NCBI RefSeq assembly: GCF_051622035.1
Contig: NC_135365.1
Span: 8,474,001 to 8,538,000 of the forward strand
From: Arctopsyche grandis
Lineage: Eukaryota; Arthropoda; Insecta; Trichoptera; Hydropsychidae
Length of the DNA stretch: 64,000 nucleotides
Reading direction: 5' to 3'
This document shows, piece by piece, positions 1 through 11,153 of this stretch (positions are counted from its first letter, which is position 1; the number at the start of each line of letters is the position of its first letter). Position numbers and translations under genes: made by a program. The notes under the pieces were generated by a model. The model worked only from the letters and a program-made list of their open reading frames with translations. It was not told the origin of the DNA and did no database searches.

Positions 1-401
1 TCGCTAGCAAAACGCATTGATCGAAGATCTTTTTCTTCAGACAGAGTGGCATTTTTGATTTAAAAACAACATTCAGTCGTGTAAATGAAAATTTACAAAA
101 TAATTCTAGGACATTTCATTGCATGCGCTTTATAGCAGACACTTCATCTCAGAACATTTGATTGCGGTGGAATTTCATCGCAGTTGCATTTCATCTCTGA
201 CCGTTATTCAAATATTTGAAGCCATGTTGTTCTGAATCATTACATATGTACCTCCTTTACGTTTCACTTATGATTACAATTCAGGAAAAAAATTGCCTGC
301 TATCCGATCGTTTTCATACTTTGCCATATTGCTCATTTTAGTCATCAATATAAGTATATGTCTGAAGAAAAAGATCTTCGATCAATGCGTTTTGCTAGCG
401 A
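1..401. repeat. 42-bp perfect inverted repeat around the LINE fragment
   Basis: Bases 1-42 and 360-401 are exact reverse complements and both encode the same LINE segment (KKKIFDQCVLLAM). A 317-bp AT-rich spacer separates them. The spacer does not look like LINE sequence. Confidence 0.9.
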
Positions 402-979
402 TGACCTATGAATGTGAAACTTGGACACTGAACGCCAAGATGCTACGCAAAATCCAATGCACTCAAAAAAGTATGGAACGCTGTATGCTTAGCATAACGA
501 GGAAAGACAGGAAGCGGAACACGTGGGTGAGAAGTATGGCAAGGGTAGTGGACCTAGTGATCCTCCGCCATTACGATGGTGCAAAAATATCGTGTAAGAC
601 GCGTTTGAAATTTGAATTTCTGAAAAGTGCCTGACGTTTATCCAGTTTTTAGTTTTAAACCTAGATGGTGGTATTAAAATAAAATTATTGGTTATTTTAT
701 TCAAAATAGTAATTTTATATACAAATTATAGACGAGGTATGTTTTTAAAAAACTTTTTTTTATAATTAGAATACCGCTTTTTAATCATCGATTTTTTCAT
801 TTTTAACTTCAAACTTTATTTTATCAACAAAACAGAATCAACTAGAATATTATGTTTGGAAATTCTATTGTCATACAATATAATCTGTTAGCGAGTTGTC
901 CCTGGAACGAAAAATTTGCACGGTGAAATTGTCTTGCGATGAAATGCCACTGCGATGAAATGGCCATGCAATTAAATGT
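154..979. repeat. MITE-like element with 42-bp imperfect inverted ends
   Basis: Bases 154-195 and 938-979 are inverted copies matching at 35 of 42 positions by eye. Both contain the repeated word TGCGATGAAAT. The pair encloses the LINE fragment, so the LINE piece may sit inside an older non-autonomous DNA element. No target-site duplication was found, and the family is not recognised. Confidence 0.5.
360..575 (+). mobile_element. LINE reverse-transcriptase C-terminal fragment
   Basis: The plus frame reads KKKIFDQCVLLAMTYECETW, then TLNAKMLRKIQ...MERCMLSITRKDRKRNTWV. This is the pattern of the C-terminal part of RTE-like endonuclease/reverse-transcriptase LINEs (the family has CVLPxxTYGxETWTL and then AxxxMERxMLGIxxxDRxRN). 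Only about 70 residues are present and there is no RT catalytic core. The first 42 bases (360-401) are a perfect inverted copy of window bases 1-42, so the element folds back on itself at the left edge. The rest of the left arm lies outside the window. Confidence 0.75.
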
Positions 980-1737
980 ACGGACACGATTATACAATTT
1001 GCAAAACGTATTCAAATTGATTGGTTAGTATAATTGCAATTCGGCAGACGACTGGGCAAAGTTTTGCACCAATTAAGCGGCAGAGCAAGTTCAACTTGCC
1101 TCACTCCACAGATTAAATCGCAACGCAGACACACGAGATATTTTTTCCCTTGATATTACTTGTGTGTGTGTTCGTCTATATGCCACGGACAAACTGTCGA
1201 GGAAATGATAGCAATCATGCAAACACGTTGTTGATAAAGCAAACATTTTCAACGTGGCGGCTCTGCCAGTGTGTGCACAATGGTTAGTCACAATAAGTCA
1301 CTCGAAAAGAAAGCAATCAAACACACAGAAGCAAAAGACACATATTTGCCAAAAAAAAAAAAAAACTCTCACATAGGGTTAATCGTTTCTGGGAAAAAGT
1401 AGAGGAAGGGAAGGTTTGGTGGGGTGATGGGGAGAATTGCGTGAAAATTCCTCGGCAAATAATATTTAACGGGGGTCAATTTATTTAAAAATTATCCGGC
1501 TCTCGGTTGCGCAAATATTTGACTGTTTGGTCTGCCATAATGTCTAGTTATCCAGGCACAAATACACGCGTTCGTAAAAAAATATATTCAAGTATCTCTT
1601 GAAAATAATATTACAATGGCGGTTTTGATGATGCTCTAGTCTAGTGAAGTTTTTACTCGCCTTTTTGTTTTGAAATGCATCTTCATGCAACGCACTTCCA
1701 ATCGCATATTCTGTTGTTAGTGTAATGACTTGGGATT
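980..1737. other. No recognisable gene or repeat
   Basis: AT-rich sequence with only short shadow ORFs. A run of 14 A lies near 1351-1364. I see no family signature. Confidence 0.5.
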
Positions 1738-1977
1738 GGATGGTGATTAGGGCAATTACAATTCACGATACACGTTCCAACAGAGCAAAAATATGTAGCT
1801 TTCTACGAAATTAGCAATAGCTATAACGCCCTTAACACTTTGCACTCTTATTGGAATTTCTCTTCACCTCTAGGATGGAAAAAATTATATGATTTTTTTT
1901 TTAATTTTAGTTGTTCATATTATTGAATTATGTCGAAGATCAAATTGGTAAGGGGCATATTGCCCTAATGACCATCC
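1738..1977. mobile_element. Small MITE with 19-bp terminal inverted repeats
   Basis: The left end GGATGGTGATTAGGGCAAT (1738-1756) is matched inverted at 1959-1977 with one mismatch. A lone right-end copy is seen at 3221-3237. The 240-bp length and lack of coding content fit a MITE. The superfamily is unknown because no clear target duplication is visible. Confidence 0.6.
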
Positions 1978-2404
1978 GCTGTCTAGTAATGAATTAGACC
2001 TTCTTAAGTGCAATGAATGCTGGCACCATGGGCGCATGCAGGTTTTTTAGGGCTCTATTTTTCTTTTGGCTTTTTTTACATTGTTTTTTTTTTACTTTTT
2101 TTGGCTTTGGTTTGGTTTTTGGTTTTTACAAGGTTTTTATTAGTTTCACTTCGCCAATTGGTCTGATAAACTAAATTAATTACATTCTTCCGATCGCTTT
2201 GAAACTTGCCATTTTGCGAGGTTTGTCCGCCGATAGAGATTTCAATTGGGTCCGCTAAGTCGATGGTGAAATATAATCTTAATAAACACGTTTAACAATC
2301 CAAAATTTTGGAGAAGGTGACAGCTCAACCACTGCCAATAGCCAGTAACCTTGTTTGTTTGACTTTCCGCTCCAAACTCGTTTTGTCAGATTTTAATTGT
2401 TTAA

Positions 2405-2924
2405 GAGGGCTGTACACCCGAAACCTTAATTTTGTTACCGTTCCTTTCTTCGATATATATATTGAGTGTATGTATATATTGAGTGAATGCGACAATATAT
2501 ATCAATATATATATTGAGTGAATTCGACAGTTGCACTTCGACCAGATAAAACGTGTTTTAAATTGACAAAATCGAGGTTTCGTATTCTACTATTTTCTCC
2601 TCCAAAACTGGACCAATTTTTAAAAAATTTCATCATCGGTATGAGAAAGATATTTTCTGTGCATTTATCGGCGTATTTTTTTTAAAATCGACTGTTAAAT
2701 AACCACGCTAGACTCTTTTCGTGGGTGTAAAAAAGAGGCGATTTTATAGATGTTTGGCGGCTCCTAGCTCCTATAAAAAATAATTAATCAAAAAAATAAA
2801 ACGATAGATGCACCCCAATGGTGGATATCCATAGCATATTAAAAAATAATTTCTCTAGTGCCATAATTGAGGTAGGGAGAAGTATAGTACGTTTGTATGG
2901 ACAAGGCGCTGCTGTCCAGCCCTC
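2405..2924. mobile_element. piggyBac-type MITE, copy 1 (TTAA target)
   Basis: The element is flanked by TTAA at 2401-2404 and 2925-2928. It begins GAGGGCTGTACACC and ends in the inverse of GAGGGCTGGACAG, so terminal inverted repeats are about 12 bp. The interior has no transposase but carries an ATATAT/TTGAGTGAAT tract. A near-identical copy lies at 27021-27528 in the same orientation. TTAA duplication is the hallmark of the piggyBac superfamily. Confidence 0.85.
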
Positions 2925-2928
2925 TTAA

Positions 2929-3607
2929 ACGTCTATAACTTTATCATTTTCTCACTATATCTTATAAAATTTGCATTATAGGATCTTATTATGTCGCATA
3001 TACATTTTTACTTCACTAATTTAAGAAAAGTAAAACTGGATTTCGTTTTTTTTCATATTATTTATTATTAATCTTAATTGCAAAAGAGTTTGGTTTCCTG
3101 TTGCGCTTTTTCGTGTTGACGGAGGATAATTAGGACAAGAGGGTTTTGCTCTCGTTAACTTTTTTTTTTTTTGCTCTCTTGCTTTGAACACTGTTAGAAC
3201 GGTGTATTGGTATTTGCCATTACCCTAATGACCATCCAATGTCTAGTGATGACTAGAGATGGGCTACACGTGGTTTTCGCTACAGGCTCTATTCTCAATT
3301 TAGAAAGCTATTACAAGCTATTTTTGATCTTTTTTTCTAGGAAATTGACCTTTTCTAAGAAAACTGAACACATGCGTATCCGATCTCTAGTGATGACCAG
3401 ACTTAGGCGTTGGCTTGCTGCTCGTCAAATAACAATAGACCTTTCAATTACCGTACAAAGCAAGAGAGCAAAAAAACATGTTTGACAATAGTGAACCATT
3501 TTCTGTGCATAAAGCTTCGTACGAACGCCGCCCTTTCATAATGACTGAACAAAATACAGAAATGGAAAGGATTATTAAAAAACTAATATATGTATAATGT
3601 ATATAAA
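2929..3607. other. No gene; AT-rich, MITE end fragment
   Basis: No supportable ORF. It includes the orphan right end of the small MITE family (3221-3237) and a run of T near 3161-3172. Confidence 0.5.
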
Positions 3608-3611
3608 ATAT

Positions 3612-3999
3612 TGTAAAGTACGCCGCGGATTAAGCGAATAGAATCCCAGAGACTGTGTGACCGTTCAAAGATTATCTGTAACGGATATCTGTTAACGGAT
3701 TAACTAAATGCATACCATGCGACTGGTATGTGGGTTTTAAGGATTAGCGACAAGCTAAGTGCATGAAACAATGATTGCACTTCTCATACCGTGGGAATAC
3801 ATATCCGAATACGTGACTATACAGTAGGTAAACAGATTAGGCGTCCTGAGAGATCTACCCCTTATAAGGCGGTACGTAAGCGATATCAGGTCATTCTGGA
3901 CGGAGCAGTGACAGTGCGTATAACTCCTGAATCATCAATAAATGCTGTGAAACGACTGTTGGCCTTTTACTTGGATCCTCCACCCACCCCTACGCAACA
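3612..3999 (+). mobile_element. Solo LTR (Gypsy-like), 388 bp
   Basis: A 388-bp unit begins TGTAAAGTACGCC and ends CTACGCAACA, flanked by the 4-bp direct repeat ATAT (3608-3611 and 4000-4003). An inverted second copy lies at 17323-17706. TG...CA ends, 4-bp duplication and absence of any internal gene identify a solo LTR left by recombination. An AATAAA is present near 3939. Family assignment to Gypsy is inferred from the target size and preference. Confidence 0.75.
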
Positions 4000-4003
4000 A
4001 TAT

Positions 4004-4740
4004 CATAAAATCTTATGATATATCATCGGGTTCATTATCAGAACAATTGTTTTTTACATTTTATTCATACGAATAAAGAACTTAAATCGAAAAATGTTTT
4101 ACTAATAGCATAAATATATGTATGAAAAGAGTATATATTGTGTATTATAACGATAACGCGCTCGAATTATCAGTAAGAGGCTCACGGGTTGGAGACCCAC
4201 CCAGGGAAATACATTTTTTTCTGGTTTTTATGTCATACATACTCGTATATTATATTTTGTATATTTGTAATAGTGATTCCACAAATAAACGGAATTAGGC
4301 TATTTTATATATAACCAGTTGCCGATATGCATGAAAATTCGTGCCTGTAGTTTGTGTAGCTATAAAAAAACTTCCAACTGTTCATCGTGTTCGTCTGTCG
4401 TAGTCGGCCATATCCCCACCTCGTTCCTCTGCCTATTAGGTCCAGTTGATATCATATTAGGTCCAATTGAGTACTAGTATCTTGAGTTTAGTAACTTTTT
4501 CTGGGATACTTCAGCATATAAGTCAATCACAACATTTCTCAAAAGAAGAAATCACGCTTATCTGTCTTCGGCGGCCACATCTCACCAGAACGCGCGCAAT
4601 GTCTCGTGCCGTCTCGCTCACTCTGCTGGTTTATTCTCCACAATATGCGAAACGAGTGCTTATTTATGAAATGAAAAGGAGATTAATATCGCATCCATCA
4701 GGAACGAGCTGAAGAACAGACGACTTTTTTGTTCATAATA
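4004..4740. other. Unassigned; weak tRNA-like box
   Basis: No gene seen. At about 4150-4195 a GGGTTGGAGACCC sequence resembles an RNA polymerase III B box within a short tRNA-like stretch, possibly a decayed SINE head. Confidence 0.35.
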
Positions 4741-5114
4741 TGTATATTTTATTTATATATTTATTTACGTATTTTTTCCACAGTGACATAACATAATACT
4801 CTAACGCGTCACTGTGACCAGACTATAAATTTTTGAAAACATATTCAAATAGTGGTGACATAGTGGTTAGGATGTTTTTTTTCCAGTTCGATGGATAAAC
4901 CGTTTCAACAATTAAATCAGATAAATTGACAAACTCTGATAGGAAAAGATTGACTTGGAGTCACAAATATCCAAGTCTAACCAGCAAAATTTAAAATTAT
5001 ACTCAAAATATAGTATAAATAAATTCTTTTCAATCGAGGTCAGCTCACGGTATCGAACCCGGCGCCCTCTCGGTGCTTAGTATTAACGCAATCACAAAAG
5101 CCACACTGCCGGCT
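4741..5114 (-). mobile_element. tRNA-derived SINE with hairpin tail
   Basis: Reading on the minus strand, a tRNA-like head (about 5114-5030) carries the B box GGGTTCGATACC. The body contains the shared words GACTCCAAGT...TCCTATCAGAG and the AAACGGTT motif (about 4985-4860). The tail carries a 9-bp hairpin with a 20-nt loop (stems 4779-4787 and 4808-4816), followed by a T/A-rich terminus. Body and tail arrangement matches the copies at 6978-7260 and 8290-8742. Confidence 0.75.
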
Positions 5115-5800
5115 AAATATGAGAATATAAAATATTTCCAGTGACTAAATACTATTCAATATTTAAACTTTTACAGAACAGCGTTGTAAAATAAATTATT
5201 TGATTTTTTTAAATTGATAAATTTATTGACTTTATTAAAATCCCTGGTATATGATTATTAAATTTGTGAACTACATTTATGTATTTATATTTATATTGTA
5301 CATAAAAAATAGCTGGAAACAATCAATCGACGCACACGACAATTAGTCCCAATTAAATTTTCACACAAAAGCGACATTTTATTTTTATCAAAAGTGCAAA
5401 CTGGATTTTCATTATTTATTGACGCGATGCGTTTTTTATTTTTTTACTTGTTTTTTTTTTTTTTTGCCCGATGATACATTTTAAAGCGTGTTTGTGAATC
5501 GTATTATCGGACCGGAGCGCACATTCATAGTTTACCGAAAAAATAATATGCGCACACCGAATCATGAGAGCATTATGTGTGAGCGCAAACACGCCGGGAA
5601 ATGTACACATAAACAAGTGTAAAAATATTGATACACGATTTAACACGAGCGGTGCGCGCTAATTCGATCAATCGCACCACCGCCAATTTTTACTTTTGAG
5701 CCGATTTCATATTTGGCAATTTGCAAATCAAAACTGCATCTGATCAATTTCAAAATCTTCTGCATAGTTGTAACTTTCATTATGTCATGTCTTATATTTT
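5115..5800. other. No recognisable gene
   Basis: AT-rich intergenic sequence with poly-T tracts near 5451-5466. Nothing supportable was seen. Confidence 0.5.
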
Positions 5801-5803
5801 TAA

Positions 5804-6289
5804 GGGTGAAATCACACGAAAAACCTTAAGATCGAAAAATCAAAAAAAAAAATTTAAATCGAAAGTCGAAAGATCAAAATAAAAGGGTGCATGGTAAATG
5901 GTACTATGTTTATATAATATATGTATATCGGTGACATGCGGTGAAATTATCTCTTTTTTTGTCATACAGCCTTGTTTAATGTGCGCACGCAGGATACGGG
6001 AGGAAAAGCCTGTTCCTCTTGTTCCTGTTGTATCCTGCTCGCGCAAATTAAGTGAGGATGTACGACGGGGGAAATATAGTTTTACCACACGCCACTGATA
6101 TACATATATATACTAACCGTTTTTCATATGTATGCATGATAAACGAATATTTTCGACTTTTTCACTTCGACTTTTTCACTTCGAATTTTTCACGATCACC
6201 CGTGCTGGGCATGCGACATTTTTTTATGTTTAAAAGTATCTAAAAAAAACCATGTACCGCACCGCACTCCTTCCTACATGATTTCACCC
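5804..6289. mobile_element. PIF/Harbinger-like MITE (TAA target)
   Basis: The ends GGGTGAAATCA are inverted (5804 onward and ending 6289) and flanked by TAA on both sides (5801-5803, 6290-6292). A related element is at 10883-11153 and a third in an intron at 57909-58146. Three-base TWA duplications with GGGCGAAATC-like ends fit the PIF/Harbinger superfamily. The interior shares text (GGGTGCATGGTAAA and the CATACAGCCTTGTTTAATG stretch) with 36060-36230. Confidence 0.65.
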
Positions 6290-6324
6290 TAAATCTTATA
6301 TTTTTTCATCGCATGTAAATTCAA

Positions 6325-6360
6325 ACGTACTTATGTATTTTGATGAATACATAAGTACGT
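6325..6360. repeat. Perfect 15-bp hairpin
   Basis: ACGTACTTATGTATT (6325-6339) and its exact reverse complement (6346-6360) are separated by a 6-base loop. No gene is adjacent and no run of T follows, so a terminator role is not indicated. Confidence 0.8.
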
Positions 6361-6539
6361 AAGAATACGTAAGATGAATAAAAGTAAGTTTGATGAATAA
6401 AGACCCACCCCCACTCCATTAAAAACGTAAACATGACTATTGCATTTGCGCACCTTTTCCAAAGAGTGGGGGTAGGCCTTCATAATTAGAACAATCTCTA
6501 TGAAACTAAAGCTGTTAATTTTATTTAATATTGTATATA

Positions 6540-6580
6540 CCTATACATACCATAGTGCCATGACAGGTCACATATACTCG
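6540..6580 (-). mobile_element. Truncated SINE/LINE tail
   Basis: The minus strand reads GTGACCTGTCATGGCACTATGG, preceded by unrelated sequence. GACCTGT is the conserved loop word of the tail hairpin, and GGCACTATGG is a variant right stem. The left stem is absent, so this is a 5'-truncated remnant. Confidence 0.5.
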
Positions 6581-6977
6581 TAAGTAGAGACACACAGAGT
6601 TGTACGCGGCATGTTTTTTTTTAATAATATTTGACATGTGTATAATATAAAACAGGCCGCTAGGTCAAATTTGTGACGTCGCGTTTCTTCGCAAGCCTCT
6701 TCCTGTGGAGTGTTTAATCCTTGTGACATAAATTTGACAGCAATCGATAACAATGATTACCATATTTGAATTGTAGGATAACTTGTCGAAATAATAAGTT
6801 CGTATGAATTAACAATGACATGAAGATACGCTCATCACAACTGGAAATCATGAGCACGTACCGTGCAACACTTTTGAGTGTATTCTTGCCATAAATTGAC
6901 ACTATGGCCAACTGTCTTTAACTTTTTTTCTATAAATAATATAACCATATTATAAGCAGAATAGAACAGTGATTATC

Positions 6978-7260
6978 GTGTAATGCTTTCAACATATTGA
7001 AATCAATCCCTGGCCCGGTTGTGCTGGCCAGACTTTGAATATATGACTCCAGGTTGATCGTGTCCTATCAGAGTTTGCCAATTTATCTGATTTAATCGAA
7101 ACGGTTCCAACAAGTTGGCATCCTGTCCTAAAACGATGCTCTGTAAAAATTCCGTAAAACGATGCTCTGTAAAAATTACTCTATAAATTGTTTATAATTA
7201 ACCAGGAAGGTGTATTGGTGTTTACCTGTTAGGCCTTTCTGCTAAAATAAAATAAAATAA
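6978..7260 (+). mobile_element. SINE with hairpin tail and TAAAA tract
   Basis: The body words GGCCAGACTTTGAATAT, GACTCCAGGTTGATCGTG and TCCTATCAGAGTTTGCC match the inverted copies at 4741 and 8290. The tail at 7202-7241 forms a stem (CCAGGAAGG with CCTTTCTGC, one wobble and one end mismatch) and is followed by TAAAATAAAATAAAAT. A 22-bp direct duplication of AAAACGATGCTCTGTAAAAATT occurs near 7131-7178. The head is degenerate. Confidence 0.7.
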
Positions 7261-8034
7261 AGCTTCCTATTCAAGCTGAATTGTGTGTTGTAAAAATCTA
7301 TTATAAAGAAATGAATGGATAATTACGGCCATAATCCAAGGAAAAATTTGATTAGGAGAACTTTGTATCGACTGGAAATGTGTATGGACGAGGAGGTAAA
7401 AAGCGCCAAAGAAATAAATCCATCAAATGAACGTTTATATTAAATAATAGTGATGTATGATTAAAGTGAGAATGTTACAAATTACCGTGTCATAATAGAA
7501 CAAGATCTACCCAAGCCGGAGAAGCCATCCATAATTAAATCACTTACGCCGTTCTGGCACGTAGCTGATTTGCAATTGCCACGGGTATGCAAGTGTATGC
7601 AATGGGGTAGATTCAACAGTGTTCCGGAAGCGGTGTTGCTTAACCTGGAGCGTATATATCCTTATATTAGCCGCAATTTAATGTCAACACTGGCCGGAAT
7701 TGACACGTCAAATATTTGCGAATTCTCCGGGAACCGTCAGGGTAAATAAGGTGGCCGCCCCGTCGCTTGTGCGCCCCTGTCCTGCCGGACACACCGTTTT
7801 TCAATCGAATATGGAAATGTATGCATAGGTATAATAAAAGTGTTATAAAAAGGGTAACACAATTTTACTCTCTTTTGACCTGCCTAGACTATATGTACAT
7901 ATATTATATGTTCAGTGTTCTATTCAATTGAGGGCTATATGAAATTTTGCAATTTAGACTGATTCTATGTATGTATATCAATGATAAGAAGTTTTTAAAG
8001 TACTGTGGTAGACTAGGCCACCGGGAGGGCAGGA
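7261..8034. other. Unassigned
   Basis: No ORF of note. 7490-7790 is less AT-rich than its surroundings but shows no frame or family I recognise. Confidence 0.4.
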
Positions 8035-8230
8035 ATTCTGGCTTAGCAGCGTTGCTCACTGGTTAAGTGATTGTTTACCTGTAGAGAGGTCGTGGGTTCA
8101 AAACCGGTCAAAATCAAAAAAAAAATCACATTTTCTCTATGATTTCAAGTTCGTCCAGACCAAAATCGACCGTCTCTTATTAGAGTTATCCAATTTATCT
8201 CATTTAATTGTTGTGATTTTATCATGAATT
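8035..8230 (+). mobile_element. tRNA-derived SINE, second subtype
   Basis: A tRNA-like head has an A-box-like TTAGCAGCGTTGCTCACTGG and a B box GGGTTCAAAACC (about 8040-8107), then a body with CCAGACCAAAATCGACCGT and TTATCTCATTTAATTGT that parallels the other SINEs. No hairpin tail was found. Confidence 0.6.
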
Positions 8231-8289
8231 CGGCAAGTCTGAATTTGTTCATTTCTGCAAGTACCAGCAGCATACATAGATCAATAGTC

Positions 8290-8742
8290 AATATTTTATT
8301 TTTATTTTTATTTTTACATACATATATACCAGGAAGGCCTTACAGGTAAATCCCAATGCGCCTTCCTGGCCAATTACAAATACAAATACAGCATTTTTAT
8401 TATAAGTCGTTGAATTGCGAGACACTGAAAAAACTCGCAAATTAACGAGACATCTATGAATTGTACATAAATTTTTATTGTACATCAATCAAATTTTTCA
8501 AATAGTGGTGACATAGTAGGTAGGAAGGATTTTTAGCCAATTTTTTTTTTCCGGGAACCGTTTCAACAATGAAATCAGAGAAAATTGGCAAACTCTGATA
8601 GGAAACGATCAACCTGGAGTCACAAATCCAGGTCTGACCAACAGCATACTCTGAAAAATTCATTTTCATTCAGGGATAGAGCCCGGCACCTTCTTGACGG
8701 TAAGCAGAAGCTTAACGTCCGAGCTATGCTGCTGGCTATGTA
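8290..8742 (-). mobile_element. SINE with perfect 10-bp hairpin tail
   Basis: On the minus strand the head begins near 8742 (GCATAGCTCGGACG), with a B-box-like GGGCTCTATCC and the common body at 8690-8490. The tail hairpin at 8369-8329 has a 10-bp perfect stem, CCAGGAAGGC with GCCTTCCTGG, around a loop containing ATTGGGATTTACCTGTAA. A (TAAAA)-type tract follows at 8316-8291. It abuts a plus-strand copy starting near 8733, giving a head-to-head pair. Confidence 0.75.
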
Positions 8743-8905
8743 ATATGTAATGCTTTCAATTGTGTGGTCACGGGTTCTATCCGTGGTATGTGCTGTTGGC
8801 CAGACCTTGAATATGTGACGCCAAGGTCAATCGTTTCCTAACAGAGCTTACCAATTTGTTTAATTTCATTGAAACGGTTCCAACAAATTGGCATCCTGTC
8901 CTAAT
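8733..8905 (+). mobile_element. Partial SINE, head-to-head with the previous one
   Basis: Contains the B box GGGTTCTATCC, then GGCCAGACCTTGAATATGTG, GTCAATCGTTTCCTA and GAAACGGTTCC in the order of the full SINE, and stops before the hairpin tail. Confidence 0.65.
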
Positions 8906-9421
8906 TCTCACGCGAAAATTCGAGTTTTCATCATCTCGATTTTCACCGATTTGTATAAATGCTGCTAATTTTTCCATAGATGTCCCTGTGGATGTTGATC
9001 TTGTTTTTTTTTGACATTTATAATACTTATGTAATACAATATGTACTTCTGAACAATATTTGACCATAAATGTGTTTAATGTAAAAATATAATTAATAAT
9101 TATATATAAATAATAATAATTCTTAATCTCTATAGCACACTCGTCACTTTTAATTAAACTACTAAGACGAGTGTGCATGTTGGATTGAATAAAAATAATT
9201 TTAATTTTTCATATTTGCACTCAGTGGGCCTAAAGTGTGTAAAAATACTAGTAACATTCTAAGATTACACATTTGTGAAAACTCCACAGGAAAAATCAGT
9301 CTCTCGATGATCCATTTTGTCCAATAGTCAAAAAAACATGTGAATTATATATCCTACGAGTGAAGTCAAAATATGTATATATGAGAGATAAAGTGAGCCT
9401 ATAATGCAAATTATATAAGAT
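8906..9421. other. No recognisable gene
   Basis: AT-rich. Reading frames across this stretch lack family motifs. Confidence 0.45.
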
Positions 9422-9618
9422 ACTAGTTGTGTTACCCGGCTTCGCTCAGTATTTGTAATATAAACAGCGTAAACTAATCATTCGTTTTTTTATTAAATTT
9501 ATTTGAATCGAAAAAAAAAATCAACTCGTCGTCATAGAAATGTTGACTTGTTTACGATTCCCAACAAAATATACATATATATTTACATACAAAGTCTCTT
9601 TAGAAATTATATATTAGA
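9422..9618 (-). mobile_element. Short non-autonomous Helitron-like element
   Basis: Read on the minus strand it begins TCTAATATATAATTTCTAAA and ends CGAAGCCGGGTAACACAACT-AGT. TC start and CTAGT end with a GC-rich word just before fit Helitrons, which make no target duplication. Related ends occur at 14038, 19201, 21050-21217 and 30659-30855. At about 200 bp it has no coding capacity. Confidence 0.6.
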
Positions 9619-10259
9619 CTGGATAGTGTTAATTAAACAATTAAAATCCAACCGCGCAAAATGGCAAAGTTTAAAAACGATTTGAAGACTGTAGGAATTT
9701 TTTGCGAAAGAAAGCTAATAAGAGGCTTGTAAAAAATGAAGTACTACAGTTGTTGGCCAGTATATACATACATAGTTATTGGCCACTAAAGTTTAAACTA
9801 AAACATATTACTATCAGTCAGTGGTGAACAGGGGCACCATCAATGACAAGTTTCTAAATAAAGTCACCGAGTTCTTGTTTTTTTTTTATTATTTTGAAAT
9901 TAAAATGGCCAAAAACTATACAGACTATATCGTTTTTTAACACAACCGCATTTTTTAGTAAAAAAAAACATATTTAAGCCAGTAAGGACATGCCAGTTAT
10001 ATACTTGCAACGAGCATATGTACATATGTACTATTAATATTATTTTGGTTTTTAATACGTATGATAGCAACTTGGATATTTATTTTTTTTGCAAAACTCG
10101 CCCGCTGGGATATACCCAGCTTTCCGGTGACCCGTTTCGGGGTCCTCCATACCTTTTAACCCTTCGAAAATACTCAGTTATATATATATGTATATGTATA
10201 TTTATACTTGTATGTTATACAATATTCAAAAGCTTTCAGGTAAAACGCAGAGTTTTATA
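9619..10259. other. Unassigned AT-rich region
   Basis: No gene seen. ACATATGTACATATGTA-type words near 10015-10030 are a recurrent AT motif of this genome. Confidence 0.4.
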
Positions 10260-10650
10260 ATTTGTGATACGAAACGCCAACCTTCCCTTAGTGCCCGGCT
10301 TGCCCTGCCATCTAAGCTAATTGCGGTCGTAGCCCGGGGTGAATTTTACCCCGCGGTGCTCAAAGCGTCAGACTTTGCCGCTAAACTCGAATGCGGCAGA
10401 AAGGGCCGATGTTCCGTTGATGAATTCGTTATAAGGTCCCTCCTCCCGGGTCTCTCTCACTCGGCGAAAGTAAGTGAAATGGAATACGGCCTTATTAAAT
10501 AGCGGGGAGAGATGGGGAGCACTCTGCGGAACGATGGGGAGGCTGGGGGGTGGGTAGGACACGCCGCGGCGAGAGCAAAAAGGTAAAGAGAGCACAAAAT
10601 CAACATTCGCTGGGCAAACAAGAGGCGGCTGCCAGCACCGGAAAGGGTTC
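10260..10650. other. GC-rich island, possible exon or promoter
   Basis: Base composition jumps to GC-rich for about 390 bp. A plus frame stays open from 10188 to 10502 and reads RLALPSKLIAVVARGEFYPA, with no family I recognise. GGCGAAAGTAAGTGAA near 10464 resembles a splice donor. It could be an exon or promoter of a gene whose other parts are not visible, or a GC-rich transposon remnant. No function is assigned. Confidence 0.3.
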
Positions 10651-10882
10651 ACAACGACTGCTCTACATTATGTATGTCATCATATCATACCGCGGCCGTA
10701 TCCAAATCAGAAGAAACCGCATCACAGGTACCTCAAAACCTACCCGAAAGCCTTTTTCGAATTTTAAATTTTCAATTCTACCAAAAATCGGCCAAAAAGT
10801 CGTGGGTAGGACTACAATTCGCAGCTCAGAAAGCAATAAGTATAACAATGACATTAGTTAGTCATCAGAGGGAAGACCCTTA

Positions 10883-11153
10883 GGGCGAAATCACACAGGG
10901 AAGAATGGCATGTCGTGTGCTTGGCTCCCCGCTGTGGGAGGTCTCCTACATTTCTTCAATTATGGGATACACCGTTATCGATCACTGTCAAGCAAGGATA
11001 CAATTTTACCGAAAACACTCCAGGGCGGTGATTTTGGAACGGCGTGTGCTGGGCGATCCATGAAAATGTGCTGGGAATGCCACATTTTTTTCGCATGTTT
11101 AAAACTAGCTAAAAAAAACCATGTGCCATGTTCCTTGCTGTGTGGTTTCGCAC
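10883..11153. mobile_element. PIF/Harbinger-like MITE
   Basis: Inverted ends GGGCGAAATCACACAG (left) and GTGCGAAACCACACAG (right, inverted) are bordered by TTA and TAA. The interior word ACCGTTATCGATCACTGTCA and the ACACTCCAGGG motif recur in the intronic copy at 57909-58146. Confidence 0.65.

Noticed and set aside
10018-10260. 80-codon plus-strand frame
   Set aside because: AT-rich chance frame with no motif.
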